A stretch of DNA of 64,000 nucleotides from Streptomyces longhuiensis (GTDB lineage Bacteria > Actinomycetota > Actinomycetes > Streptomycetales > Streptomycetaceae), in the NCBI RefSeq assembly GCF_020616555.1, contig NZ_CP085173.1, forward strand, positions 8,076,001 to 8,140,000, read 5' to 3'. Positions 51,793 to 61,180 of this stretch are shown in pieces. The position numbers and the translations under genes are program-made. Every line of letters begins with the position of its first letter. Positions within the stretch are counted from its first letter, which is position 1. The notes under the pieces are model-generated. The model was given only the letters and a program-made list of their open reading frames with translations. It was not told the DNA's origin and did not search any database.

Positions 51793-53184
51793 ATGGATGC
51801 GGGAACGGAGCGCGACACGGTGGAGAGCGGCACACGACCTCGCGGGGCGGCGGCGAAGGCCCTGGCCGAGGCGGCTTGGTTTCCCACGGTCCTCTTTCTC
51901 GGGGTGATCTTCTTCTTCGCGCCCGCCCTGCACGCGCCCGCGCCGCACCACGTCAAGGTGGTCGTGGCCGGAGGCGCCGAGGCGGACCGGGTCGACGCGA
52001 AGCTGCGCGCGCAGACCGCCGGCGGATTCGACGTCACGGCCGTGGCGGATCGAGAGCGGGCGCGACAGGCCGTGCTTCACCGGGACGCGTTCGCGGGCTA
52101 CGCCGTCGACGGGGGACACCCGGTGCTCTACGTCGCGAAGGCCGACGGGGCGTCGCTGGAACAGACGTTGATCACGTCCTTCGGCAAGGTCGCCGGGACG
52201 GCTGACACGCTCGCTGTTCGCGACGTCGTTCCGACCACGGCCGAGGACCCGATGGGCTCGGCCGTGCTCTACTTCGGCATCGCATGGAACATCCCGGCCT
52301 ACATCCTGGCTACGACGTTGCTGCGCGCGGTCACCCTCAACCGTCGCCGCAAGCTGCTGGCGCTGGCGGTCGTCGCCGCGGTGTTCAGCATCGTGGGCTA
52401 CGTGGTGGGGGCCGGCCTCGGATACCTGAACCCCGAACCGTCCGTGATGGCCGTCGCCTTCCTCCTCACCACGGCGGTGGCGACGACCGCCTCCGGACTC
52501 GCGCCCTTCACCGGCCGGTTCCTGCCCGCGATCGGCATGACGCTCTTCATCGTCATGTCCATCCCCACGAGCGGAGGCGCGGTGCCCGCCCCGCTGCTGC
52601 CGGAGTTCTATCAGGACGTGCACGCCGTCATGCCCTTGGCGAACGCCATCGACGCGCTGCGAGGCATCTTGTACTTCGGCGGCGCGGGCGTGCTCAAGCC
52701 GGTCCTCGTGCTGTGCGGCTGGATCGCCGGGGGCGTCGCGCTCGTCGCACTGGACCATGGGCGCCACAGGCGTGCGGCGCTCGAGGAAGCGGTCGCCGAG
52801 CCGCCCGCGGACGACCCCGCTCTCGAGACGCCCGTACCCACCGCGCTCCCGGTGCACCGGCACCACTTCGGCGAACCCGTGCCCGCGCTGGCCGGCCTGG
52901 TCCGCGACGTCGACCAAGAACCCGTGCGCGGCGCGGTGGTGGTCGTTCTGGACAGCAGGGGGCGGCAATTGGTCAGCACCGTCACGGACGAACAGGGACG
53001 CTACGCCGTCACGGGGCTACCCGAAGGGCACCTCGGCATCGTGGCGTCGGCACCCGGGCGGCACCCGCTGGCCCTCCGCAAGTCGCTGCGGGCGGGCGAG
53101 GCGGTGGACGCGGACTTCACGCTGCGGGGGCGCGAGGAAAGTGCGGTCGACGCGGAGTCCGGCAGATTCACCGTCTCTCGCTGA
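51793..53184 (+). CDS. ABC-2/DUF3533-like membrane protein fused to a carboxypeptidase-like regulatory domain
   Basis: From ATG 51793 the protein has 463 residues. ATG 51751 abuts the operator palindrome and GTG 51775 is another option; no start has a good Shine-Dalgarno. TM1 is at about 25-45 (WFPTVLFLGVIFFFAPALHA), followed by a roughly 140-residue extracytoplasmic domain. Five more TM segments lie between about 155 and 320, including VAFLLTTAVATTASGLAPFT. The motif GAVPAPLLPEFYQDVHAVMP and NAIDALRGILYF are typical of YhgE/Pip- or DUF3533-type ABC-2-like proteins. Residues 375-450 form a CarboxypepD_reg beta-sandwich (GLVRDVDQEPVRGAVVVVLD, TDEQGRYAVTGLPEGHLGIV). No ATPase gene is adjacent. 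Export of a compound under TetR control is likely. Confidence 0.75.
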   Translation: MDAGTERDTVESGTRPRGAAAKALAEAAWFPTVLFLGVIFFFAPALHAPAPHHVKVVVAGGAEADRVDAKLRAQTAGGFDVTAVADRERARQAVLHRDAFAGYAVDGGHPVLYVAKADGASLEQTLITSFGKVAGTADTLAVRDVVPTTAEDPMGSAVLYFGIAWNIPAYILATTLLRAVTLNRRRKLLALAVVAAVFSIVGYVVGAGLGYLNPEPSVMAVAFLLTTAVATTASGLAPFTGRFLPAIGMTLFIVMSIPTSGGAVPAPLLPEFYQDVHAVMPLANAIDALRGILYFGGAGVLKPVLVLCGWIAGGVALVALDHGRHRRAALEEAVAEPPADDPALETPVPTALPVHRHHFGEPVPALAGLVRDVDQEPVRGAVVVVLDSRGRQLVSTVTDEQGRYAVTGLPEGHLGIVASAPGRHPLALRKSLRAGEAVDADFTLRGREESAVDAESGRFTVSR

Positions 53185-53353
53185 CTGTCCCGCTGAGTGC
53201 GAGTGCTCGGAGTGGGCTGAACTTCTTCCCTCTGCCTCCGAGTTCGGTGGCCCGGGCCGTGTCGTGGCTCTCGATCGCGGTGTACAGGGCCTCGTGGTCG
53301 CCGGTTCCCTGGCCCACCGCGTGTCCCGGCGTGCCCGCGAGTTCGACGGCCAC
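53185..53353 (-). pseudogene. Possible remnant of a GntR-type FCD regulator C-terminus
   Basis: The minus-strand frame reads DHEALYTAIESHDTARATEL, which resembles the H..I..A....D...A helix pair ending FCD domains of GntR regulators. There is no HTH part upstream and the preceding residues show no similarity. The rest of 53185-53763 has no recognisable gene. Confidence 0.3.
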
Positions 53354-53763
53354 TCACCATCGAGACCCATGAGGTGATCACCGGCACCACCCCGAACGAC
53401 GGAAGTCCCCCCGCGGACTTCACCGACGACCGAACCGCCCTCGCCCTGGTGGCCCACCGCCCGCATGTGCCCTGCGGAACCTCTGTGGTCACGCTCCCGG
53501 CGGACCGCCGACACCGGTGCGGACCTGCTCGGCCGAAGCTGTCAGCCGTACGGCTCCGCAGCGGCGACGCCGTCCTCGGACATTTGAAATAATGACCGTA
53601 TTGCTCTTTCTGTCGTGCGACGCCATGACCTCGACCACCGAGGGCCCTGCCTGGAGGCCGAAATGCACTCCTCGATCGTGTGGGCGGACCCGGCGACGGT
53701 GCGGAGCGACTGCCGTGGGCGGAAGGCGACCGAGATCGGCCGTGCGGTCCCTGGGTGCCTGTG

Positions 53764-55098
53764 ATGGCGGGCATCGAGCACGGCATCCACCCGAGGCGGC
53801 CGCACACCCCCGACCTGCACGAACGTCTGCGTGCCGAGCTGGGCCGGATCGACGAGCAATTGCGGTCCCTGCTGGACGCCATGGACCGAGTTCAGGGCCT
53901 GCTGGACGCCGTGGTGTCCATCAGCCGGGAGGTGGAGCTGCCCGCGGTGCTGAACCGCATCGTCACCACCGCCATGGAACTGGTGGGCGCCCGCTACGGG
54001 GCACTGGGCGTACTCGACGAGACCGGAGACCATTTGGAGCGGTTCATCGCCGCCGGCCTGTCCGAACAGGAACGCGCTGATCTCGCCCAGACCGGATTCC
54101 CCCGTGGTCGGGGGGTCCTCGGGCACCTGATCCGCCATCCGGAGCCGCTGCGCGTGGAGAGCATCGTGTCCCATCCGGCGTCCACCGGGTTCCCACCAGG
54201 CCACCCCTGTATGCGTAGCCTGCTCGGCGTCGCGATCAGCGTCCGCGGCGAGATCTACGGCGACCTCTACCTCTCCGAGCGGCGCGACGGACAGCCGTTC
54301 GACACTCACGACGAGAACGTCGTCGTCGCCCTGGCCGGTGCCGCCGGGATCGCGATCGAGAACGTCCGCCTGTTCGAGCGCGTACGGGTCGGCGCCGAGC
54401 AGTTCCAGCGGCTCCTGCTGCCGACGCTTCCCGACCTGCGGCCTTTCACCGCGGCCGCCATCTACCGGCCCGCTGCCGAGCCCAGTCAGCTCGGCGGAGA
54501 CTGGTACGACGCCATCCCGTTGCCCGGCAATGTGGTGGCGGTCGTCATCGGTGATGTGGTCGGTCACGATCTGCGGGCCGCGGCCGCCATGGCCTCGACC
54601 CGCAACATGCTGCGCGCTCTGCTGTTCGAACATGGCAGTGCGCCCGGTGCCGTCCTCACTCAGCTCGACCACACCCTGCAGGCCATGACAAGCAACCCCA
54701 TCACCACCACGACGCTCGCGCGGATCGAACCGGACGGACCCGGCTGGCGCCTCCACTGGAGCAGCGCGGGCCACGTCCCGCCCCTGCTGATCGTCCCCGG
54801 GCGCCGGGCGGAATCCCTCTTCGCCGAGCCGGGGCTGCCGCTCGGGGTCGACCCCGAACAACCCCGCCCAGACCACTCCCGCTACGTGCCCCCGGACGCC
54901 ACCGTCGTCTTCTTCACGGACGGGCTGGTCGAGCATCCCGCCCGGTCCATCGACGAGAGCCTCCGCGAGCTCACCGGTCTCGCCACCGCATACGCCGCCC
55001 TGCCCCTGCCGGACTTCGTTCAGGCACTGGCCGATCACCACCCCAGCGACGGTCACGACGACATGGCCGTCCTCGCCCTGCGCACCCCGCCGGCCTGA
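53764..55098 (+). CDS. GAF-domain SpoIIE/PP2C-type serine phosphatase
   Basis: From ATG 53764 (GTG 53761 is equally possible) the protein has 444 residues. A short coiled-coil (LHERLRAELGRIDEQLRSLL) leads to a GAF domain at about 45-205 (ISREVELPAVLNRIVTTAME, ARYGALGVLDETGDHLERFI, GVAISVRGEIYGDLYLSE). The SpoIIE phosphatase follows (215-440) with QLGGDWYDAIPLPGNVVAVV, IGDVVGHDLRAAAAMAS, VFFTDGLVEHPARSIDE and DGHDDMAVLALR. Metal-binding Asp residues are intact. It should dephosphorylate an anti-anti-sigma-like protein in response to a GAF ligand. The MASE1 sensor gene starts 102 bp downstream on the same strand. Confidence 0.93.
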   Translation: MAGIEHGIHPRRPHTPDLHERLRAELGRIDEQLRSLLDAMDRVQGLLDAVVSISREVELPAVLNRIVTTAMELVGARYGALGVLDETGDHLERFIAAGLSEQERADLAQTGFPRGRGVLGHLIRHPEPLRVESIVSHPASTGFPPGHPCMRSLLGVAISVRGEIYGDLYLSERRDGQPFDTHDENVVVALAGAAGIAIENVRLFERVRVGAEQFQRLLLPTLPDLRPFTAAAIYRPAAEPSQLGGDWYDAIPLPGNVVAVVIGDVVGHDLRAAAAMASTRNMLRALLFEHGSAPGAVLTQLDHTLQAMTSNPITTTTLARIEPDGPGWRLHWSSAGHVPPLLIVPGRRAESLFAEPGLPLGVDPEQPRPDHSRYVPPDATVVFFTDGLVEHPARSIDESLRELTGLATAYAALPLPDFVQALADHHPSDGHDDMAVLALRTPPA

Positions 55099-55200
55099 CC
55101 TCGAGCCCGCACCGGAGACCCGGATCGACGGTGCCGTGGAGGATCCCGCGGAAGCGGCGGATGATGGATCACGGAGCGATGTCGAAGCGGAGGCCGCCCC

Positions 55201-56352
55201 ATGACTGTCGCCCGGCAGGAACGGCTCCGGCGCGGCGCCGCAGCCGCCCTGGAGATCTGTGTCGTGGCCGCGGTCTACTACGGCTCGGCCAAGCTGGGAC
55301 TGCTCCAGCAGCTGGTGCGCGGCCAGGTCACCCCCCTCTGGCCGCCGACCGGGATCGCCCTGGCGAGCCTGCTCCTGCGCGGCCCGCGGGTCTGGCCAGG
55401 GATCGCGCTCGGCGCGCTCCTGGCCAACGTCACCCTCGGCCCGTCGCCGCTTGCCGTGCTCGCCATCGTGGCGGGCAACACCCTCGCGCCCGTCTGCTCG
55501 TACGTACTGCTCCGGCGTACGGGATTCCGCATCGAACTGGCCCGTTTGCGGGATGTGCTCGCGTTGATCTTTCTCGGTGCGTTCACCGGGATGCTGGTCA
55601 GCGCGACGATCGGCAGCGGGACCCTGGCCCTCGCCGGAGTGTTGAGCGCCGGCGAGTTCTGGCCGACGTGGTCGGTCTGGTGGACCGGCGACGCGATGGG
55701 TGTCCTGGTGGTGACGCCCGTCCTGCTTGTTCTCCGCTCGGCCCGCCTGCCGAAGGGGGTTCCGCCGTCCCGCTGGGTGGAGGGGTTCCTGCTCCTCGCG
55801 GCCACGGTCGGCGTCGGACTCCTCGTGTACGGCGGTGCGCCCCTCATGTTCCTGGGCTTCCCGCTGCTGATCTGGGCGGCCTTCCGCTTCCAGCTGGCCG
55901 GGGCCGCGCCCTGCGCCCTGGCCGTGTCCACCTTCACGATCATCGCCGCCACCCGGGGGTCCGGCCCGTTCGCCGGTCACGATCTGCTGACCAACATGAT
56001 CACCCTGCAGGCCTTCAACGGTTCCTCCGCGCTGACCGCCCTGCTGGTCGCGGCCGCCGTCAGCGAACGCAACCAGTCCCAGCAGGAGATCTCGCGGGCC
56101 TGCGGGTATCTCGCCGAGATGGTGGCCAAGGTCTCCGAGGGCGGCCACGAGCGGATGCTCCCGGTCAGAGCCGGCGAAATGTACCGGGTCAGCGAAGTGC
56201 GCAAGGTCCGAGGAGAGGGCGTCGAAGCGAGCGAGGCCGACGGAGGGGACGGCGAAGCGAGCAGGGTCGGCGAAGGGGACGGCGAAGCCGGCAAGGTCGA
56301 GGAAGAGGACGGCCGGGAAGAGCACGGAGGACGAACCGGAAGAACGGCGTGA
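55201..56352 (+). CDS. Stand-alone MASE1-domain membrane sensor
   Basis: The 383-residue protein starts at ATG 55201 with GGAGG 7 nt upstream. Residues 10-300 form the MASE1 sensor, with about eight TM segments and the conserved VTPLWPPTGIALASLLLRGP, GPSPLAVLAIVAGNTLAPVC and WSVWWTGDAMGVLVVTPVLL. After a short helix (AVSERNQSQQEISRACGYLA) only a hydrophilic tail remains; no kinase, GGDEF or phosphatase domain follows. The tail holds imperfect Gly-Glu-Gly-Asp repeats from 15-bp units. Because the SpoIIE phosphatase gene is directly upstream, the two may form a split sensor-output pair. Confidence 0.9.
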   Translation: MTVARQERLRRGAAAALEICVVAAVYYGSAKLGLLQQLVRGQVTPLWPPTGIALASLLLRGPRVWPGIALGALLANVTLGPSPLAVLAIVAGNTLAPVCSYVLLRRTGFRIELARLRDVLALIFLGAFTGMLVSATIGSGTLALAGVLSAGEFWPTWSVWWTGDAMGVLVVTPVLLVLRSARLPKGVPPSRWVEGFLLLAATVGVGLLVYGGAPLMFLGFPLLIWAAFRFQLAGAAPCALAVSTFTIIAATRGSGPFAGHDLLTNMITLQAFNGSSALTALLVAAAVSERNQSQQEISRACGYLAEMVAKVSEGGHERMLPVRAGEMYRVSEVRKVRGEGVEASEADGGDGEASRVGEGDGEAGKVEEEDGREEHGGRTGRTA

Positions 56353-56572
56353 TCGACCTGGCCCTCCGCCGGGCAGAGGTCTGTCCCGACTTCGCAGCGT
56401 GCGTGATGCCGTCGCGCCGGCGGGGCACCTCGGAGGTGGGAAAGGGCGGGCCGGGTGGCTCACCGTCGTCCTGGGTCGACCCTGCCGCAGGGAGAGGGGA
56501 ACGGGGCGCGTGCCCGCTCCTGGCTTCGTGCCCGCGCTCCCTCACCGGCACCGGCCTCATCTGGGATGATGC

Positions 56573-57604
56573 GTGATCATGGTCTCCATGTCCTCGCACG
56601 GTTCAGTCGGCACCCCGCCCACCAGCGAGGACGTGGCGCGCGCCGCGGGAGTGTCGCGGGCCACCGTGTCGTATGTCCTGAACAACACCCGGGGCGGACG
56701 CGTCAGTGAGGCGACCCGGGAGCGGGTGCGGGAAGCGGCCCGACAGCTGGGTTATGTGCCGCACGCCGTGGCGCGGGCACTGCGCGCGGGGCGGAGCGGG
56801 GTCGTCCTGCTCACCGCCCCGGCGGTGACCGCTGGGCCGTTGTTCGCGCAGTTCTTCGCGGAGCTGCAGCTGGCCCTGTCGGAACTCGGTTACACGGCCG
56901 TCCTCTACGGCCCGACGGGGCATCGGGGTGCGGAGGCCGCCCGGCGATGGGCCGAGCTCCGGCCCGACGCGGTGCTGTCGCTGATGGACGACAGCCTGGA
57001 CGAGCACGCTGTCGATGTGCTGCACCGGGCCGGGATCGGGGTCGTGGTCAGCGCCGGGCCGGCGCCTGTGCCCGGCGCGCACGCGCTGGTGGCGGACCAG
57101 GTGCAGGTCGGCGCGACGGCCGTGGAGCACCTGGTGGCGGTCGGACGCGGGAACATCGGTGTGATCGTGCCCGCCGACGCGTCGCTGCGCGGGTTCGCCG
57201 AGCCCCGGTTCTCCGGTGCTGAGACCGCCGCGCGAGCGCAGCCTTCCGTCACCGTCGTACGGCAGGAACTCTCTCTCGACGAGGGAGCTGCGGCCCAGTG
57301 GGCCGAGCTGGTGGTCGAGACGAAGGTCGACGGGTTGTTCGCCTACAACGACGAGTACGCGTCCGTCGCCGTGCGCGCCCTGCAGGACGCCGGCCTGCGC
57401 GTCCCGGAGGACGTCGCCGTGGTGGGTGCGGACGATCTGCTGATCGGCAGACTGCTCCGCCCGAAGCTGACGACCGTCCGTATGGACTTCACGCCCGCAC
57501 GGGAGATCGCGGCGATGCTGGACCGTCTGATCGGCACCCCCGACACGCCTGCGGAGACCCGCTCCTACCTCCGAACCGGTCTGGTGATCCGGGAGACCGC
57601 CTAG
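56573..57604 (+). CDS. LacI-family transcriptional regulator
   Basis: The 343-residue protein has the LacI HTH and hinge at about residues 16-72 (TSEDVARAAGVSRATVSYVL, NNTRGGRVSEATRERVREAA, RQLGYVPHAVARALR) and a periplasmic-binding-protein-like effector domain with VDGLFAYNDEYASVAVRALQ and EDVAVVGADDLLIGRLLRPK. GTG 56573 is listed; ATG 56579 or ATG 56588 are also possible. It is upstream of, and in line with, MFS, GH3 and esterase genes and probably represses them until a sugar-like inducer appears. Confidence 0.93.
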   Translation: MIMVSMSSHGSVGTPPTSEDVARAAGVSRATVSYVLNNTRGGRVSEATRERVREAARQLGYVPHAVARALRAGRSGVVLLTAPAVTAGPLFAQFFAELQLALSELGYTAVLYGPTGHRGAEAARRWAELRPDAVLSLMDDSLDEHAVDVLHRAGIGVVVSAGPAPVPGAHALVADQVQVGATAVEHLVAVGRGNIGVIVPADASLRGFAEPRFSGAETAARAQPSVTVVRQELSLDEGAAAQWAELVVETKVDGLFAYNDEYASVAVRALQDAGLRVPEDVAVVGADDLLIGRLLRPKLTTVRMDFTPAREIAAMLDRLIGTPDTPAETRSYLRTGLVIRETA

Positions 57605-57641
57605 CCAGGGCGGTCGGCAAGGTGACGTGACAGCGGCGTTT

Positions 57642-57655
57642 CGCCGCATGCGGCG
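57642..57655. terminator. Perfect 14-bp palindrome after the LacI gene
   Basis: CGCCGCATGCGGCG is a perfect palindrome 38 bp past the LacI stop. As RNA it could form a tight hairpin and end the transcript; as DNA it could also be an operator. A second, looser GC-rich repeat follows at once. Confidence 0.4.
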
Positions 57656-57714
57656 ACCGCGTCGCGGCTTGCGGAGCTGTCGCTTCGACGCCGATCAATG
57701 GCTTCAACTTTTCA

Positions 57715-57787
57715 ACACGTGAGTGGTCCCGCAGCTGATGACGAACACAACTCGTGCCGTCAGACCTCTTCCGCTGATTACACGTGT
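57715..57787. promoter_or_regulatory. Two ACACGTG sites upstream of the MFS gene
   Basis: ACACGTGA at 57715-57722 and the full palindrome ACACGTGT at 57780-57787 lie 65 bp apart, in an AT-richer stretch between the LacI gene and the MFS gene (start 57862). The CACGTG core reappears in the repeats before the SurE-like gene at 61190-61220, so it may be the cluster's LacI operator core. Confidence 0.4.
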
Positions 57788-57861
57788 CACCTACTGTCCT
57801 CCTCAACGCGCGCCCCCACCGCGTCCGCATTCATCGGCATCGCTCTTCAAGGGGCCCCACC

Positions 57862-59196
57862 ATGACCCATTCACTTCCTGAAAACGCGGCTGCGGCCGCT
57901 GTCGTCGGCGCCGACACCGAGGCCGCCGCAACCGCGCCTCCCCGGCGCCACGCACGGCTCTACGTCACGCTGCCCGCCGCCAACATCGCGCTCTACCTGC
58001 TGTGGCTCGGCGTGGGCGGCTTCCTGCTGCCCATCCAGGTCGCCCAGATCACCGGCACGAACGACACATCCGCCTTGTCCACGGCCAGCACCACGGGGGC
58101 GGTCCTCGCGACGATCGGCAACCCGGTGTTCGGGCAACTGTCCGATCGCACGCGGTCCCGGTTCGGCCGCCGGGCGCCGTGGATCCTCCTGTGCGCGCTG
58201 CTCGGCGCACTGGCCCTGGTCGCCCAGGCACACGCGACGAGCATCGCGACGCTCGGCCTGAGCTGGGGCGTCGTGCAGTTCATCATGAACGGCTACCAGG
58301 CAGGCCTCACCGCCGCGATGCCCGACCGCGTCCCGGTCGCCCGGTACGGAACCTTCTCCGCGCTGGTCGGTCTGGGTGTGCCCCTCGGCACGATCGCCGC
58401 GGCGCTGATCATCGGCGGGGTGCCCGGCACGAAGTTCGGTCTGGACGGTGTCATCGGCGGATTCGGCGGCCGGTTCGCGGGTGAGAACGGCTACTACCTG
58501 ACAGCCGCCGTCATCGTCGTCGCGGCGCTCGTGTTCGTCGTCCTGTCCCCGGACCGCGACGCCCGTGCCCTGCCGCGCGAGCCGTTCTCACTCAGGGAGT
58601 TCCTCGGCGGCTTCTGGGTCAGCCCCCGCCGGCACCCGGACTTCGGCTGGGCCTTCGTCTCCCGACTCGGGGTCATGCTGGGCTACTTCATCGTCCTCAC
58701 CTACAACCTGTACCTGCTCGCCGACTACATCAAGGTCCCGCCCCAGGACCTGCTGCCGACCGTCGGCTTCCTGATGGTCGTCAACGCGCTGTGCACGGTC
58801 GCCGCCACCCTCCTCCTCGGCCCCCTCGCCGACAAGGTCGGCAGGGTGAAGCCGTTCGTGTTCGCCTCCGGCATCGTCGCCGCGCTGGCCCTGTCGCTCC
58901 CGATGCTGTGGCCCACTCAGGGCGGCATGCTCACGTACAACATCGTCGGCGGACTGGCGTTCGGCGCCTACATGGCCGTCGACATGGCACTGATCACCAA
59001 GGTCCTGCCGCGTGCGGCCGACGTGGGCAAGGACATGGGCGTCATCAACATCGCCAACGCCGGACCGCAGATCCTCGCCCCCACCCTCGCCGGCTGGATC
59101 GTCGCCGCAGGCGGCTATGAGGCCCTGTTCCCGGTCGCCGCGGCCGTCTCCCTCGTGGGTGCGCTGGGTGTACTCCGCGTCCGCGGCGTTCGCTGA
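57862..59196 (+). CDS. MFS sugar-type transporter (GPH/sucrose-symporter-like)
   Basis: From ATG 57862 (AAGGGG about 8 nt upstream) the transporter has 444 residues and 12 TM segments. The TM2-TM3 loop has GNPVFGQLSDRTRSRFGRRA, the long form found in GPH/SLC45-type sugar symporters. The second half has LLGPLADKVGRVKPFVFASG. The conserved VDMALITKVLPRAADVGKDM and GVINIANAGPQILAPTLAGW are typical of actinobacterial sugar-cluster transporters. It should import a glycoside with protons, for hydrolysis by the GH3 enzyme encoded 132 bp downstream. Confidence 0.9.
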   Translation: MTHSLPENAAAAAVVGADTEAAATAPPRRHARLYVTLPAANIALYLLWLGVGGFLLPIQVAQITGTNDTSALSTASTTGAVLATIGNPVFGQLSDRTRSRFGRRAPWILLCALLGALALVAQAHATSIATLGLSWGVVQFIMNGYQAGLTAAMPDRVPVARYGTFSALVGLGVPLGTIAAALIIGGVPGTKFGLDGVIGGFGGRFAGENGYYLTAAVIVVAALVFVVLSPDRDARALPREPFSLREFLGGFWVSPRRHPDFGWAFVSRLGVMLGYFIVLTYNLYLLADYIKVPPQDLLPTVGFLMVVNALCTVAATLLLGPLADKVGRVKPFVFASGIVAALALSLPMLWPTQGGMLTYNIVGGLAFGAYMAVDMALITKVLPRAADVGKDMGVINIANAGPQILAPTLAGWIVAAGGYEALFPVAAAVSLVGALGVLRVRGVR

Positions 59197-59328
59197 GCCG
59201 CCCGGCCCACCACGCCGCCCCATTCGCGAACGCGCCGTGACCACCGTTCTCGGGGCACCGGCCGTGCCCCGATCCGCACCGTGCGCCGCACCCCCCCGGA
59301 TCCCGTCCCCTTCGCCCTGGAGACACCC

Positions 59329-61113
59329 ATGACCACCACCGCACCCGCGCCCCGTAACGAAGGCCACCCCTACCAGGACCCGTCCCGCCCCGTCGACGAG
59401 CGCGTCGAGGACCTCCTGGCCCGCATGACCCTCGAGGAGAAGGCCGGCCAGGTCTTCCACACCGTGCTCCCCCTCCATCCGGACGGACGCCCGGTCGAGA
59501 ACGGCGACGAGGCGATGGTGCCCACGGACACCACCGGACTGATCCGGACACGTCTCATCAGCCACTTCAACGTCCTGGGCGCCGCGGGCGCCCGGCAGAT
59601 GGCCGAATGGCACAACGCCCTTCAGGAGCTCGCCGCCGGCACCCGCCTCGGCATACCGATCACGCTCTCCACCGACCCCCGGCACGCCTTCACCGACAAC
59701 CCGGGTGCGTCCTTCACCGCAGGGCCGTTCTCCGCGTGGCCCGAGCCGCTGGGTCTGGCCGCGATCCGCGATCCCGAACTGGTGCACCAGTTCGCCGACA
59801 CCGTCCGACGCGAGTACCTGGCCGTCGGCCTGCGCGTGGCACTCCACCCGCAGATCGACCTGGCCACCGAGCCGCGCTGGTCCCGCCAGACGGGCACGTT
59901 CGGCTCGGACGCCGCCCTGACCGCCGAGCTGGTGCGTGCGTACGTCCACGGGCTGCAGGGGGAGGAGCTGGGCGGCCGGTCCGTCAGCGCCATGGTCAAG
60001 CACTTCCCGGGCGGCGGCCCTCAGAAGGACGGTGAGGACCCGCACTTCGCGCACGGCAAGGAGCAGGTCTATCCCGGCGGGATGCGGGACCACCACCTCC
60101 TGCCGTTCCGCGCCGCCATCGCCGCGGGGTGCGCGCAGATCATGCCGTACTACGGCCAGCCGATCGGCACGGACTGGGAAGAGGTGGGCTTCGGCTTCAA
60201 CCGCGGTGTCGTCACCGGGCTGTTGCGCGAGCAGCTGGGCTTCACCGGCATCGTGTGCACCGACTGGGGGCTGCTGACCGACGCCCCGATCCTCGGCGAA
60301 CTGCACCAGGCGCGCGCCTGGGGAGTGGAACACCTCGGCGTCGCCGAGCGGGCGGCGAAGGCGCTCGACGCCGGAGCCGACCAGTTCGGCGGCGAGGCCT
60401 GCCCGGAGGTGATCGTGGAACTGGTCCGCTCGGGCCGCGTCCCGGAGTCCCGTATGGACGCCTCGGTGCGACGCCTGCTGCGCGACAAGTTCCGCCTGGG
60501 ACTGTTCGACAGTCCCTTCGTCGATCCCGGGACGGCCGAGGAGACAGTCGGCAACAGTGAGTTCCGCGCGGCCGGCGAGGCCGCGCAGCGCCGCTCCCTG
60601 ACCGTACTGACCAACCGCGAGCGGACACTCCCGGTCACCGGGACCCGGCCGAAGCTGTACGTCCGAGGAGTCTCGTCGGACGCGGCGGCCGCCTACGGAG
60701 AAGTGGTCGCCGACCCTGCCGCCGCCGAACTGGCGATCCTGCGGCTGCGCACGCCGTACGAGCCGCGAGAGGGCAGGTTCGAAGCGTTCTTCCACTCCGG
60801 GCGACTCGACTTCCCCGAGGAGGAACTGAGCGACATCTTGGGCCTCTTGGAGTCCGTGCCGACCCTCGTCTGCATCAACCTGGAGCGGCCGGCAGTCATC
60901 CCGGAGATCGCCGAGAGGGCGTCCGCGCTGATCGCCGACTACGGCGCGAGCGACACCGCACTCCTGGACGTCGCCTTCGGCCGGGCCGCCGGCGAGGGGC
61001 GCCTCCCGTTCGAGCTGCCCCGCTCCATGGCGGCCGTCGCGGCCTCGCGTCCGGACGTACCCAACGACACCCTCGACCCCGTCTTCCCGCACGGGCACGG
61101 ACTGCCTCTCTGA
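59329..61113 (+). CDS. Glycoside hydrolase family 3 protein (beta-glycosidase)
   Basis: From ATG 59329 (GGAG 7 nt upstream) the enzyme has 594 residues. The GH3 barrel has VEDLLARMTLEEKAGQVFHT at the start, LRVALHPQIDLATEPRWSRQ, VSAMVKHFPGGGPQKDGEDP (K-H-F substrate-binding motif) and the nucleophile Asp in GFTGIVCTDWGLLTDAPI. The second alpha/beta domain is abbreviated and holds GEGRLPFELPRSM near the end. There is no signal peptide, so it acts in the cytoplasm on a glycoside brought in by the adjacent MFS protein. The exact sugar linkage is not predictable. Confidence 0.93.
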   Translation: MTTTAPAPRNEGHPYQDPSRPVDERVEDLLARMTLEEKAGQVFHTVLPLHPDGRPVENGDEAMVPTDTTGLIRTRLISHFNVLGAAGARQMAEWHNALQELAAGTRLGIPITLSTDPRHAFTDNPGASFTAGPFSAWPEPLGLAAIRDPELVHQFADTVRREYLAVGLRVALHPQIDLATEPRWSRQTGTFGSDAALTAELVRAYVHGLQGEELGGRSVSAMVKHFPGGGPQKDGEDPHFAHGKEQVYPGGMRDHHLLPFRAAIAAGCAQIMPYYGQPIGTDWEEVGFGFNRGVVTGLLREQLGFTGIVCTDWGLLTDAPILGELHQARAWGVEHLGVAERAAKALDAGADQFGGEACPEVIVELVRSGRVPESRMDASVRRLLRDKFRLGLFDSPFVDPGTAEETVGNSEFRAAGEAAQRRSLTVLTNRERTLPVTGTRPKLYVRGVSSDAAAAYGEVVADPAAAELAILRLRTPYEPREGRFEAFFHSGRLDFPEEELSDILGLLESVPTLVCINLERPAVIPEIAERASALIADYGASDTALLDVAFGRAAGEGRLPFELPRSMAAVAASRPDVPNDTLDPVFPHGHGLPL

Positions 61114-61180
61114 CTCCCGGAACTGTCCGGGACCCGCACACACCGAGTGGCCGGCGACCGCGCCGGCCACCGCCTCCGAC

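Noticed and set aside
53542..56463. A 973-codon minus-strand frame
   Set aside because: It is antisense to the GAF-SpoIIE and MASE1 genes, whose domain motifs are unambiguous. The antisense frame has no recognisable domain.
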